Of a stretch of DNA of 64,000 nucleotides, positions 22,996-33,643 are shown in pieces (within the stretch, counting starts at the first letter, position 1; every line of letters begins with the position of its first letter). Where the stretch lies: NCBI GenBank assembly GCA_963556195.1, contig OY744517.1, forward strand, positions 144,488,382 through 144,552,381, in the 5' to 3' direction. Under the pieces are notes generated by a model, which saw only the letters and a list, made by a program, of their open reading frames with translations, did no database searches and was not told where the DNA came from. Position numbers and translations under genes: made by a program. This DNA is from Sepiola atlantica. Lineage: Eukaryota; Mollusca; Cephalopoda; Sepiida; Sepiolidae.

Positions 22996-23757
22996 TGGTG
23001 GTCTGTTTCAGAATTTTTTCGAAATTTATTTGTTGTTGCAGTATTTATTGCTGCAACTCTTGATGTTGATGTTGTCGTTGCATGCTTGTACACAGCATTC
23101 TAGTCATTTCGACTAATTGTTCCATATTGAAAATACTCAGAACTCGACACAAACAACAACAAAAAATGTTTTCTTTTTCTTTTAGTGAAAGTAGTAATAG
23201 TGAGTGTACTATTATTAGTTACTAAAATGTATTTTATTGAACTTTTATCTTGTATAGTTCGTAATGTTAATGGTCCGAGTTCGAATTTGAGTCACGGTCC
23301 ATCATACATTTTTTTTTTAAATCAAACAATAAAAGTATTGTTAGTTTTTTAAAAGGTTTTCCTCTTTGACACGCCTTTTTTAAAAAATGTCTTTTAGTTG
23401 TACTGAAAAACAAAAAACAAATCCATAGTAATCCTTGTTCGTTAGCGCAAATGTACGTTTGACAATAAAAACTGTTTGTTGGATGTCTTTTTTGTACCTT
23501 GTGGAGGTAAATCCTTATTTGTAGTGTGAATTCGATTAGCGAACCATGTTTGCAGTTTATATCTTTAAATCAACGTCAGTTGGATTATTTAATTCAAAAT
23601 GTGACTTGCATTTATTTACTGAATAAAACAAAGCACACACGTGACTAAATATATTCCAAAATTTCGTTTTGTTGCGAATTCTTGTTTGCCATATAGTTGA
23701 TATAGTTGACTTTACCACGTCTTATATGGGATCGTTTTCAGAATCCTCGTTGTCAGC

Positions 23758-23984
23758 TGATATAACTTGGTAAGTAGTTATAAATAACAAAATAATCCAG
23801 AGTGTAAAGGTTTTAAAATAGTACGGTTTATTCCAACGTACATATCTTATACAAACAATAGTAACTGCAGGTAATCCGATAGGATTTAACAGAATACAAT
23901 CGAATCCCCCACACTACTGTTTGTAGTCGTATTTATTGTCCAGACTAGTTCACTTATTTAGTGACTGAGGGGAGTCCCATCACA
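23758..23984 (-). repeat. Gypsy B, 5' LTR (227 bp)
   Basis: It matches 18584-18809 with few differences. On the minus strand it starts TGTGATGGGACTCCCC and ends ...TATATCA. The sequence inside the element next to it reads gctgacaacgaggattc. It resembles, imperfectly, the tggcgacgagg primer-binding site common in Gypsy elements. No clear 5-bp target duplication is visible. Confidence 0.9.
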
Positions 23985-23989
23985 ACAAA

Positions 23990-24450
23990 AGAAAATCTTC
24001 TTATATATAAAAACAAAAAAAAAATGTTTTCCAGTCAATTTCATAGTTAATCCGTTCAGCAGTTTTTGTTTTTATTACTAATATCATAGAGGAATAAAGT
24101 CCAATTTTGCGTAAAAGTTGTTGTTTTATTAGTTAGGCTCGAGACTTATTGAGTGATTTGGTACTGTAAACAATGCAGTAGGTTATAAATTGGGTAACTG
24201 GCTTGTAATGTATATGGGGAACAGTCAGGCTGTAATCATACTACTGTTGTACTCCTCGCGGATAGACTCAGCATTGTTGATATACTATTCGAAATAATTC
24301 AAATTATGGTCACAAGGATTTTTCTGAGGATCATCTATATACTTTACCGAAATATATGTTAATAATTCAAAGCTGGCCACATTAAGTGTAAATCAAGAAA
24401 CCAGCTGAATTCCCAGCATGATTTGTGGCATGCTCTCACAAATTAATTCA
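23990..24450. other. No gene seen
   Basis: Mixed sequence with short ORFs only. Confidence 0.45.
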
Positions 24451-24566
24451 AAGCCCAGATTTGAGAACAAAGTAGAGCAGTTTTAAGGTATCCACTGACA
24501 ATTTATTGTAATTTTTTCTTTAATATTGTCACTGCTAATTCCAAAGTTATATTATTTGGTTCTTAC

Positions 24567-24972
24567 TAGTGATGAGACGATTCCAATATTTTTTCTGATT
24601 CCAATACAATTACCGATTCCGATTCTTTTAAAATCTTTAAATATTTAGGCATAAAGTTGTTGTTTATTTATTTTTTTTTTTTTTTTTGATTACCGTAAAA
24701 AAACCTATGTAATATGTGCATATATTTTTGAAAACGTAAAAATACACTACAGGAGGATCTATAGATTTTTAGTTTTACTGGTAGTTTAAAATCAATAAAT
24801 ATTTATCATTTTATCATTAATACCAGCAATAAAAAAAATTAAGTTTTAAACAAATAAAAACAATTAAAAGAATAATTTTTGGCATCGGAAAATAGGCACA
24901 AATGTTTCCGATTCCGATGCCCCAAAAAGTTTAGATTCCCAATTCCGATTCCGATGAATCGTCCCAACACTA
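24567..24972. mobile_element. hAT-type MITE (406 bp) with 8-bp target-site duplication
   Basis: The ends are inverted: tagtgatgagacgattc at the left, and the reverse complement of the right end reads tagtgttgggacgattc. The flanks gttcttac (24559-24566) and gttactac (24973-24980) match at 6 of 8. Subterminal 'gattccgattccg' repeats are on both sides. There is no transposase, so it is non-autonomous. A paralogous site without the insertion exists at about 26230. Confidence 0.85.
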
Positions 24973-25170
24973 GTTACTACACAAACCACTTTTTTATGCA
25001 ATTCATTGTATTAATTTGATGAAACAGTTAAATTTATTGTTTCGGGTTTGCTCCTCTGGATCTGCCGTGTTCTTTTCATGCCCATGCATATTTACAGTTT
25101 TACGTCATGAAGAACACGGACAGTCATTTACTATGGAGAGGCTGTAGTTTATGCATCGCAAAGTGCAGCA

Positions 25171-25417
25171 TAATCACGTGGACACACCGGTTCTCGTTAG
25201 ATTACCGAAGTTAAGCGACGTAGAGCATGGTCAGCACCAGATGGGTGACCATTTGGGAATGCGAGGCGCTGTATGTCATCTTCTCATGACCGCGATATAC
25301 ATGAGGTTGGGGAGCGCTTGTGAATTTGATATTCTGTGTAAAGTTCCTCTTTTGGAGGAAGTCGGCATAGCCCACCCAGGGCTAATACCAAAACTAGGTA
25401 TTATCAGTTCGTTATAA
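25171..25417 (+). repeat. 5S rRNA-headed SINE, copy 2
   Basis: 25171-25275 aligns to 5S rRNA with AGTTAAGCGACGT (box A), a gatggtcagcacc-like middle and GATGGGTGACC (box C), ending gcgctgtatgt. The body continues as in copy 1: gatatacatg, ttggggagcgctt, then tgaatttgatatt. The internal promoter boxes look better kept than in copy 1. A MITE is inserted directly at its 3' side. Confidence 0.82.
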
Positions 25418-25819
25418 TAGGGGTGGGACGTAATGGGTGAAAATTTCAGATTCATGCGAGTAGTATTTTTTTTGTGTTCATTTATACATAAATAACACTA
25501 AACAATCAAACATTTTGAATATTTTGCAAAATTCAGAAGGTGCAGGCAAAAAATAGCCGTAAGGGCTCCACGGGACTCAAAATCCATCATTTTTTGGTGA
25601 AAAAGTGGTTTCATGCGACATTGCAGGTCCTAGGACCATTTTCAGGCTGTGAAAGGGTTTTCATGAATGTAAAATAGCCAAAAACTAGTGGCCTGCACCT
25701 TCTGAATTTTGCCAAATTTTCAAAATGTTTGATTGTTTAGTGTTATTTATGTATAAATGAACACAAAAAAATACTACTCGCAGGAATCTGAAATTTTCAC
25801 CCATTACGTCTCACCCCTA
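25418..25819. mobile_element. MITE with about 130-bp terminal inverted repeats
   Basis: Left 25418-25550 and the reverse complement of about 25690-25819 are nearly identical (taggggtgggacgtaatggg / taggggtgagacgtaatggg). The central region is about 140 bp. The flanks carry an exact 7-bp duplication, gttataa (25411-25417 and 25820-25826). There is no coding capacity. The superfamily is uncertain: a 7-8-bp duplication would suit hAT or P. Confidence 0.88.
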
Positions 25820-26315
25820 GTTATAATGCTGGGATGCATGGAGACGAGTCGAGGATGCTACGAATATGCCATCTCGGAAAGGTCATACTCTTATACAAAC
25901 CCTTTAACCTTTATATTAATATAGTATTTTAATATAGTTTTTTCCCAAACTGAAACAATTCTTGTGACTTTACGGTGGTTACGTTTAGGGTTAATGTTAG
26001 GGTTGTGAACAAATAGCATTTGAAGGGCTTAAATAAAAAAGGACTAATCAGTAGCAACCAGTTCATAAATTAGGAGGAATGAATATAAAGCCTAGATTTG
26101 AGTACCTTGTGCCAAAAATGAAACCATTTTAAGATAACCATTGCGGAAACTTATGGAGTGTTTGTAATTTCTTGTCATCGTTTTCTTTAATATGGTCACT
26201 GCTAATTCTCAAATTATATTATTTGGTTCTTACATCAGCCATTTCTTATGTCATTCATTGTATTTATCAACAAAGTGTGAAAATGTTATTGCTAATCACT
26301 AAAGAAAAACTTATT

Positions 26316-26670
26316 GTATTATTTAGATTATTCCGACTACTGTTCTAATCTTGGATGTTATTCTCACAACGTTTCGGCTGATGTAAACTCCAACCTTCTT
26401 CAGGTACATCTTGTCAAATTTAGGAATCTGTCTGTCGAACTCAGGAGTCTGTCTGTCGAACTCAGGAATCTGTCTGTCGAACTCAGGAATCTTTGTCGAA
26501 CTCGGAAATTTGTATGGAATTTCAAACAAAACCCTTTATTTAATACATGGGGATAACTTGCTCTCATTCCATCAGCCATAATGTCAGCCAGGAGATTAGA
26601 TCGACCGAAACTTTGTGAGAACAACACCGAAGATGAGAACAGTAGTCTGAATAATACAAATAATACAAAT
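26316..26670. repeat. Inverted repeat with Penelope-like end motif
   Basis: 26316-26381 and the reverse complement of about 26603-26668 share gtatta.t.agactactgttct, the block ttctcacaa.gtttcgg and flanking bases. A third, forward copy of the outer part is at 40152-40205. On the minus strand the left arm reads CTGAAGA...CAGCCGAAACGTTGT. This recalls terminal sequences of Penelope-like retroelements. The class assignment is tentative. Confidence 0.5.
26410..26510. repeat. 21-bp minisatellite, about 4.5 copies
   Basis: The unit is aggaatctgtctgtcgaactc repeated with few changes, one unit shortened. It lies between the two arms of the inverted repeat. Confidence 0.95.
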
Positions 26671-26679
26671 TATCAATCC

Positions 26680-27350
26680 TCATCTAAAAAATTCCAAACC
26701 ACGATATTCGTTTCAAATGTATTGACACTCATTGTGCTAGTAAATATAAACTGAAATATAATAACAAACGCTCATAAATATTTTGTAAGTATAACAGCTG
26801 GAATGATAATTACTCATCCAAAAATCAGCTGTTCGTTCTCCAACTCACAAGAGTGAAATGTTTTACTAATACATCTGATATTTGGACCGACCTAGTCTGA
26901 TACAAGGCCATTCGAAATTCTACCAATGAAGCTGGATGAAATTGCATCATCAATCGATGTGTCGACAGACACGTCAACAGTGGATGACCACCATGAATGG
27001 CAGTAGAGCAACAAAGAAAATGATTATAAATAAACGACCCAGCATAAACACCCGCTAATGGAAAAGTACGACAATTGGTTGGTCTTCTTCTTCTTCTTCT
27101 TCTTCTTCTTCTCTTTCTCGCTGCCAATTTGGGAAGGTCGGCTGTTTCCAAGCAAGACTTTGTCATAACAGACAAACTTAAAGGCTTTCCCCCCACGTGC
27201 AGACTTCAAAACTGGCTCATACAGAGGGCAACTTGGGCCTTTGGTTAATATAATTAAGAGTTTATTATACTAAAATAAAAATGAAAGAATTTTAATGAGC
27301 AAACAATTTACCACAATAAATAATAAAATGCTAGCACACACATATATATA
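26680..27350. other. No gene seen; (TTC)n at 27086-27113
   Basis: Short ORFs only. A (CTT)n tract of about nine units creates a false poly-Arg/Lys frame on the minus strand. Confidence 0.5.
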
Positions 27351-27378
27351 CTAGAAAAAATGTGAACCGTTGGGTCAC
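27351..27378 (-). mobile_element. Candidate Helitron 3' terminus 1
   Basis: Read on the minus strand, a hairpin (gtgacccaa / ttcac-type, 27362-27378) is followed by about seven bases and CTAG, then T. This is the Helitron 3' signature (hairpin plus CTRR, insertion at A|T). The element body would extend to the right, and its 5' TC end was not located. Confidence 0.4.
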
Positions 27379-27496
27379 CCATTCAGCCCAGGGTAATTTG
27401 TTTGAATCAGGAAAAGGTGAGTTTACAAAGCCAGTTCAATATTAAAAAAATAAGATGACAAATTCAAAATTAGTCTCTTTCTGCTCCCTATATCTT

Positions 27497-27500
27497 TTTT

Positions 27501-27533
<33 letters not shown>

Positions 27534-27663
27534 TTCTTTTTCCATCTGCAGCTATGTGTTAAATAGCATTACTATTTGTGGTGATATTCTCTTTTGTTTT
27601 TAATGGACCATTCCAATTTTTAAATTTTTTCCTTTCTTCTTTATTACCTTCGATTGCTAGTAA

Positions 27664-27716
<53 letters not shown>
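27497..27716. repeat. (CT)n and (GA)n microsatellites
   Basis: A CT-rich run lies at 27497-27533 and a clean (GA)n of about 25 units at 27667-27716. No gene was seen between. Confidence 0.95.
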
Positions 27717-27718
<2 letters not shown>

Positions 27719-28129
27719 TAAACATGCACTAGGCTGCATGTTTTAGTGGTGCATGTGAATAGCAGACGTTGCAGATGATAGATGTTCGACCAAAGAAAGG
27801 GGGAGGGGCACAGAAGAAATTGAAAATATCCTTCATTATGTATTTTGGGCCACCTAGCATTCCATTTACTCTACTTGAGAGAATAATGTTCGAGGTTCTC
27901 TGCTGTAGTTATGGCTCATTCAGAAATTGCCAAATTTAATGGCTGTCCAAACACATAACCTCCTGGATGGCAGATGTTTGTGTGTTCATAGATTGTCTAG
28001 AGATAGGCCCCTTTGAGTTGATACTGGCTGGATATTTTCTCTAGTTGATATCTCAAGTAGCCAGTCTTTGGGTGGTCGAATGGTGACCACTGAGAAAGAT
28101 CAGAATCTAAGATTTCCAGTCAGGAGTGA

Positions 28130-29102
28130 AAATATTCCAGGAGAGGGTAAGAGAGGAGTTAGAGTCGGCTCTCTGGGCAGGAGGCAGGCAGTTGGAGTTG
28201 GACGTTCGAGGTGGCAGTTGGTTTTCAGTGGTCCTTGGGAGTAGAAGGTCTGTTGTGTCGTATTGGACTTATGTTTTTTATATGATAAAAGATCTCATTT
28301 TAAAAGTCTGCTATTCAACCTAAGAAAACAAGTGTTAGATAATGGGCCTATGGGAATGGACATATCTGTTGGAGATCGGGTTTGACTTGCGCGAATTAAC
28401 GCGGGGCAGTCGAGTGCAGAACAGGGTTTGTTCTCACAGTCGGAACTGGCAGACGTGACAAGGTTACATGTGACGAGACCTCAGATCAAGGGTCAGTCTA
28501 CACCTGCGAGAGGCTCTGTGACTTCGCGGGCCCTGCGTGGGAAACAAAGGAGTCTGTGATGTCACTCGCTCTCGTGAGAAGTGAGTTTTTGTCAGTCTGA
28601 TTCGGAAAGCGAACTGAGAAGACGTGCGATTCACAATGTAAAGATAAGGAATATTTCCCTTCAGGGAAGACAAGCGCGAGAATCTTCCCCCCTCCTCTCT
28701 AGGAATAGTTAAGAAAACATTAATAATTAACTACGATAACGTGGGATTTGCTCTCTTAGTCTCTCTCGGCGTCGTGAATTTCCCCCAGATGAAATAACAA
28801 CGTTTGAATAAAATTAATTAAATTTAAAAGCAGAGTTTGTCTTCGGGAGTGACATGGCTTTTATTGCAGACAACAGACGACGGCAGAGAAGAAAGAATTC
28901 ATCCACTGGACGATCACTCACTGGACAACACGACCAACTCTCTACCCGACGAGTATACGAAACGCGTACTGCCGCAGTCCAGGCAGGAGTAGTATGCAAC
29001 ACAAGTACCATTTTAACCTACAAAAGAAAATAAACTTCTGTTAATTGTTTTTAAACTGGAGTTATGATTTTTGTTTGGAGGAGGGCGAATTCCTTTGTTA
29101 CA
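28130..29102 (+). repeat. Probable 5' LTR and leader of LTR retroelement C
   Basis: The segment ends aactggagttatgattttt, tttggagg and tttgttaca. This closely parallels the end of the LTR-like segment at 60900-60945 (aactcggagttgcaatttta, ttgttaca). It precedes a protease and integrase remnant in the same orientation. The start is a guess from composition. The 3' LTR was not identified. Confidence 0.4.
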
Positions 29103-29175
29103 GCACGGACAACAACTTTGGACTGGCAGAACGAATGGGATGATCGTGGCCAGTGCACTGAACACACTCATACAT

Positions 29176-29180
<5 letters not shown>

Positions 29181-29217
<37 letters not shown>
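29181..29217. repeat. (GA)n microsatellite
   Basis: About 18 GA units in the leader of element C. They generate spurious Ser/Arg-Glu frames. Confidence 0.95.
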
Positions 29218-29219
<2 letters not shown>

Positions 29220-29654
29220 ACGAAAGCAAGAGTGATAGATACCATATAAATTGAGAGGGGGTGCAGGTCAAACAACATACAGTGAGAGAGAGAGTGAGAA
29301 CGATAGCTAGAAACTTAGTAAAAGATAGATCACTTGGCAAGTTAATTGCAAATTGTGGCTAATTAAAACAATTAAAATGGAAGTTAATTTTTTCATACAT
29401 AATTCAATCTAAAAACCGAGAAATATTTCCGCATGTATTTTATGTAATTAAAATATATAGGAAATAACACCAATCTTTGTCTTCTTTTCCCAGCATTATG
29501 ACTAGTCGTCCTGAACTTCTCCTTACACAAACAATGCCAGTTCAGAAGAAGTGCGGTTGGAGATTACACACTTGTTTCACTATAGACTCCCCACACATGC
29601 ACTCTTACAGGGGGTATCCATTGTCTCTCAAGATTGAATTGCCCGGGAAAAGAG

Positions 29655-29945
29655 TTAGATGATGTCAGCTATGCACCGGTTTCATCCCCAGACAAAATGT
29701 GAACTTGGTGCTGCCAACAGTAAGAATAGCTGTGAACGGTAAAGAATGCGTCGCACTAATTGATTCTGAGTGCACCTGCACTATAGTGAGCAAGATGTGC
29801 CGGACGTGGCGAGAGCAGGTGATTACTATTGGCGGAAGAACACAGACATGTGGAGTTAGGTCCGTCAGCCTCCGACTGGAAAGTGGACGTGCAGTTGCAA
29901 TTGAGGTCCTGGTAATGGTATGGGGCCTGTTTTTGTATGACATCT
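29655..29945 (+). pseudogene. LTR element C, retropepsin-like aspartic protease
   Basis: The plus frame reads LPTVRIAVNGKECVALIDSE and continues CTCTIVSKM, ITIGGRTQTCGVRSVSL and then LYDILI. This is the fold order of retroelement proteases (hydrophobic strand, D-S/T-G active site, flap, and a second hydrophobic-D-LL motif). The active site is DSE instead of DSG/DTG, so activity is doubtful. The protease would process the element's polyprotein. Confidence 0.75.
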
Positions 29946-29974
29946 TGATCAGACTTTTCCGTTGTTACCAGATC

Positions 29975-30390
29975 ACAAGCATGGAATCTATGAAAAGGGG
30001 GATGCTGTGTTAGTAGGTGTCCGGCCAAACAGGTGCACTTGTGAATAGAGGGTGGGGACTGTAACAGAAGTAGTGAGTTCCGAAACAGTGTTTGTGGATG
30101 GATTGCTTCGCCATGTAAGAGACTTCCGTCTGTGTCCTTGGATGGTGAGCTATTCCGAAGACAGTGAAGGTGCAGTATCAAGCGATAGTGAATGGTGTGT
30201 GCCGTTAATGGATGATGAAGCCAATAGCTCGGTCGATGATAGTCTTAATCGTTCGTTCAAGTGACAGTGACTGATGGCAGTGAAGATCAAAAGGTCTCGA
30301 GTCGAACACACTTTGCCACGTCTCTGAAGAAGCCACAAACAAAGGAGGTCACTCCCGCAGCTGCTACATGTGTGATGATGAAAACAAGGA
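29975..30390 (+). pseudogene. LTR element C, integrase C-terminal tail joined directly to protease
   Basis: Immediately after the protease the sequence gives GDAVLV..RPNRCTC, a stop, then GTVTEVVSSETVFVDG, RHVRDFRL and an acidic Ser/Glu/Asp-rich tail ending near 30264. These blocks close the pol of invertebrate Gypsy elements. RT, RNase H and the integrase core are absent, so about 3 kb of pol has been deleted. Confidence 0.65.
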
Positions 30391-31650
30391 GAAGTGTAAT
30401 TGTAAGACCATGCCCTTCCTTCGAACCCCACCCACCCCAACGTTTGTGCCATGGTTTTCTCTTCGTCTTCTTCATGTTCTTGTTCTGACTGTGTCATCTT
30501 TCGTACGTGCACTGGTTTACAAGGTGTATACAAAAACAAAAACAACGCAGATTCACACAATAAAAATACAAATAGATGTTGGTATGTCTGTGTGTGATGC
30601 CGTCGTTGCAGAAAAGGACTCCCAAATGCTGTTGATAGTTGTCTGGTCGTGTCGGTCCCAGTTACAATCTTCTTTGTTCAACACAGAGTCGTTTAATTTC
30701 AGACTCTCTTGTCGATTTCCTCTGAGCCGAACTCTGACTGACGCCTCAGGTCTACCTCATCTGATCTCTGCTGAGCTTGGACTGACTCTCATCTGCCGCG
30801 TCTTCTCAATGTATCTAGTTTTGATCAGAAATGGTAGATGTCCGGTCCTTTTCTCAGCCCCTCTCTCTATCGCCCTCTGACCAACCCAAAAACCAACACC
30901 TAATGGGCAGGGCACCACCCAATCTGGGAGATTCAATAGATTTCATCGGACTCCCCATCATCAGTCGACTTATCTCACTTCTGATCACTTTTCCTTTTTG
31001 TGAACCATTTCTCTCACATTCTCCAGGGTCTTTTCTCTGGGACAGGGAGAGGGAGGGCGAATACATAATAGTATCACATAATGTGGGTAATGCCGATCTC
31101 CCCGAAGTAAACGACAAAGAATCGTCTGTGCTGTACATAGAAACTTCTATCTAAAAAGTGAAATGCAGTGAGGCTGATGTGAACTGTCGACCTAAGGGTT
31201 ACAAATGATTTATCATTTGTAGCTTTATATCAGGTGGATGATTCGGCTATTCGAAAAGAGAAAACTAAGAACGTGTCTAGTGTCCAGGTATTTTTGGTTG
31301 AGAAAGATTTAACGATGGGCAGTGTTTTTTGTTCGAGGTGGTGTCACTGGGAGACATGTAGCTTTTGTTTGTTGGACAACTAAAACATATTTCACTTGTG
31401 TACCATGAAGTGAAAATCCAGAAATCAGAATACGAACAGTATCCTGATAAAAAACTTTCTTACTACACCAAAGAAAAGTATAATGAACAAACAAGACGAG
31501 CAGAAATAGTTTATGACGTCAAGAAATGAATAGAAACTAAACACTGAACATTCAAATAGCTATTATGTGAACAATTTCTGATTTCTTGGTTTTTGAACAT
31601 TACTTTAACTCGCAAATATATGCTTTGTCTGGTCAAATATTTTTTCTTGT
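30391..31650. other. Unclassified, relatively GC-rich; possible 3' part of element C
   Basis: Several overlapping frames of 60-170 codons occur on both strands, none recognised. A 9-bp perfect hairpin (acaaatgat / atcatttgt) lies at 31201-31220. Confidence 0.35.
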
Positions 31651-31653
31651 CTC

Positions 31654-32395
31654 GGAGGATGGTATCATGACGAAGGAACATATACTACATCCCCCCCCCC
31701 CAAAGAGCAGACAATGCCTGGGAGGATGGTATCATGACGAAGAAATATATACTACACTGCCTCTCCCCAAAAGAAGACGTACTGCATGGGAGGATGGTAT
31801 CATGACGAAGGAACATATACTACACTGACCCTCCCCAAAACGAAGAGGTAATGCCTAGGAGGATGGTATCATGACGAAGGAACATATACTACACTGCCTC
31901 TCCCCAAAAGAGGACGTACTGCATGGGAGGATGGTATCATGACAAAGAAACATATACTACACTGCCCTTCACCAAAACGAAGAGGTAATGCCTAGGAGGA
32001 TGGTATCATGATGAAGGAACATATACTACACTGCCTCTCCCCAAAAACGGACGTACTGCATGGGAGGATGGTATCATGACAAAGAAACATATACTACACT
32101 GCCCTTCACCAAAACGAAGAGGTAATGCCTAGGAGGATGGTATCATGACGAAGGAACATATACTACACTACACCCCAAAGAAGGGGTTAATGTATGGGAT
32201 GGTGGTCTCATGCCAGCAGAACAAATACTACACTATCACCATCACCACCACCCCAAAAAGGAGGTAATCATTGGGGGATGATATCATGTAAATAGAACAC
32301 ATACTATATAACCCCTATCCCCCAAAAGAAGGAGGTAATGCCTGGGAAGATTGTATCATGATAACAGAACAGATACTACACTGAAACTCCCCTGA
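31654..32395 (+). repeat. Minisatellite module A, left arm (about 10.5 x 68 bp)
   Basis: 'ggaggatggtatcatga' recurs at 31654, 31721, 31789, 31858, 31926, 31995, 32063 and 32132, then in degenerate form at about 32197, 32273 and 32345. Successive units alternate between endings 'gtactgcat' and 'gtaatgcct', a two-unit higher-order period of about 137 bp. Confidence 0.93.
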
Positions 32396-32470
32396 ATTGA
32401 GCATTAAAAGATAGTAATGGTATAGTTTCGGCTTCAGACAGACAGATACCAAATCTCCATTAGTAATAGA
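32396..32470 (-). repeat. Single copies of modules C and B, left arm
   Basis: The reverse complement reads ctattactaatggagattt, gtctgaagccgaaactata and ctatcttttaatgctcaat. This matches one unit of the 80-bp and one of the 32-bp repeats that are amplified at 34773-35806. Confidence 0.85.
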
Positions 32471-33640
32471 TAATCAAATTATCGCAATTTTTATAATAAA
32501 AATAAATGTTAGAATTATTATTTTTTACATTTTGATAATTAGAAAATGTCTAAAAATTAATAGAGCATTTTTTTCCTCCGTCGAAGCATATAACATTTTA
32601 CTGTATGGTACGGCCATCTTTGTTTGCGTTTGAATTCCAAGAAACATTTTGATTTTTGAGCAAAATCTTCTAAAAATATTGTTTGTAATTCCAAGTTGTT
32701 CGACTTCTCAGCAAAAATAATTCATAGTTACTCAGGAAGACATACGATATGGTTCTTTGAATTTTTAATTTTATTTTTACGCTCTCTTCAATCACAGATG
32801 GTAGAATTATGACAGGAAGTGTAGCATTACAGTGGGACTACTTTTCTATACACACAAACGCATGTGTGAAATATCTAACCTAGTGCAATAATACATGTGT
32901 ATCAGGGGGGGGGGGATAGACACATGTACCCACAAGAATATCTTGAAATTAGAACATTCTCAAATAGCATTTTTAGTTCATATGAAATTGGTAGTTAGAT
33001 ACATCTTTCTTCCTAATATCAAAATTTGGCGATATTGAATTTACTTGCTCACACACCCCTATTCTGAATTCATGGCTATGGGCTGCCATCAGTGAACTAT
33101 TTCTCTTGTACCAAACGGTCATAAACAACGTTTTAAGTTTAATTTAGACGGTTTCAAGCCAATATAAATTATTACACACTAAAAATAATTAAATTTTAAA
33201 AAAATCAGTTTTTTTTAATTAGAATAATTTGATGGTTTTCAGTAATCAAGTAAAAATTCCATTTTTACTTTATATTTAATTTTCATTTTTAAAATTATTC
33301 CAGCAAATTATAATAAATTTTAATTATAAAATTTTCCCTGCAAAAAATTTTTATGTGACTATTTTTTTAAATTATGAGCGTTTGATGCAGGAAAGGGGGC
33401 ATATGAGCAAGAACATTCAATATCGCCCCGAATTTAGTACTAAATAATAATGAAAATACCTAAGGAACGAAATCTGGAAGAAAGTAAAATCAGAAACTCA
33501 AAAAAGTTTAACGGATTCCTCTCTCACAGCCAAATGGACAATATTACAAACATAAAGGACCTTATGCTGAGGTCAAATCTGTAATCAGGAAGCTAAACAC
33601 GGAAGCAAAACCTCACAACAAAAAAAATGAACCGACTAAG
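32471..33640. other. Core of the foldback-type element, AT-rich, no gene seen
   Basis: Only short ORFs. A run of nine G lies at 32906-32914. Confidence 0.5.
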
Positions 33641-33643
33641 CCC

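Larger units (their letters stand above)
24450..26300. repeat. Dispersed repeat present twice (24450-25020 and 26070-26270)
   Basis: Both segments share, in order, 'aaagcc.agatttgag', 'ccattttaag'-like, 'tttaatat.gtcactgctaa', 'ttatattatttggttcttac' and 'attcattgtatt'. The first copy is interrupted by the hAT MITE at 24567-24972. The second is uninterrupted. Confidence 0.75.

Noticed and set aside
22568..23116. 182-codon plus ORF
   Set aside because: Antisense shadow of the Gypsy B Gag frame.
25171..25275. Functional 5S rRNA gene
   Set aside because: The first dozen bases and terminal stem pairing are missing, and a shared non-5S body follows as in the 15.5-kb copy, so it is a SINE head.
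30368..30880. 170-codon plus ORF
   Set aside because: Overlaps several antisense frames of similar length and follows decayed retroelement sequence; no recognisable motif.
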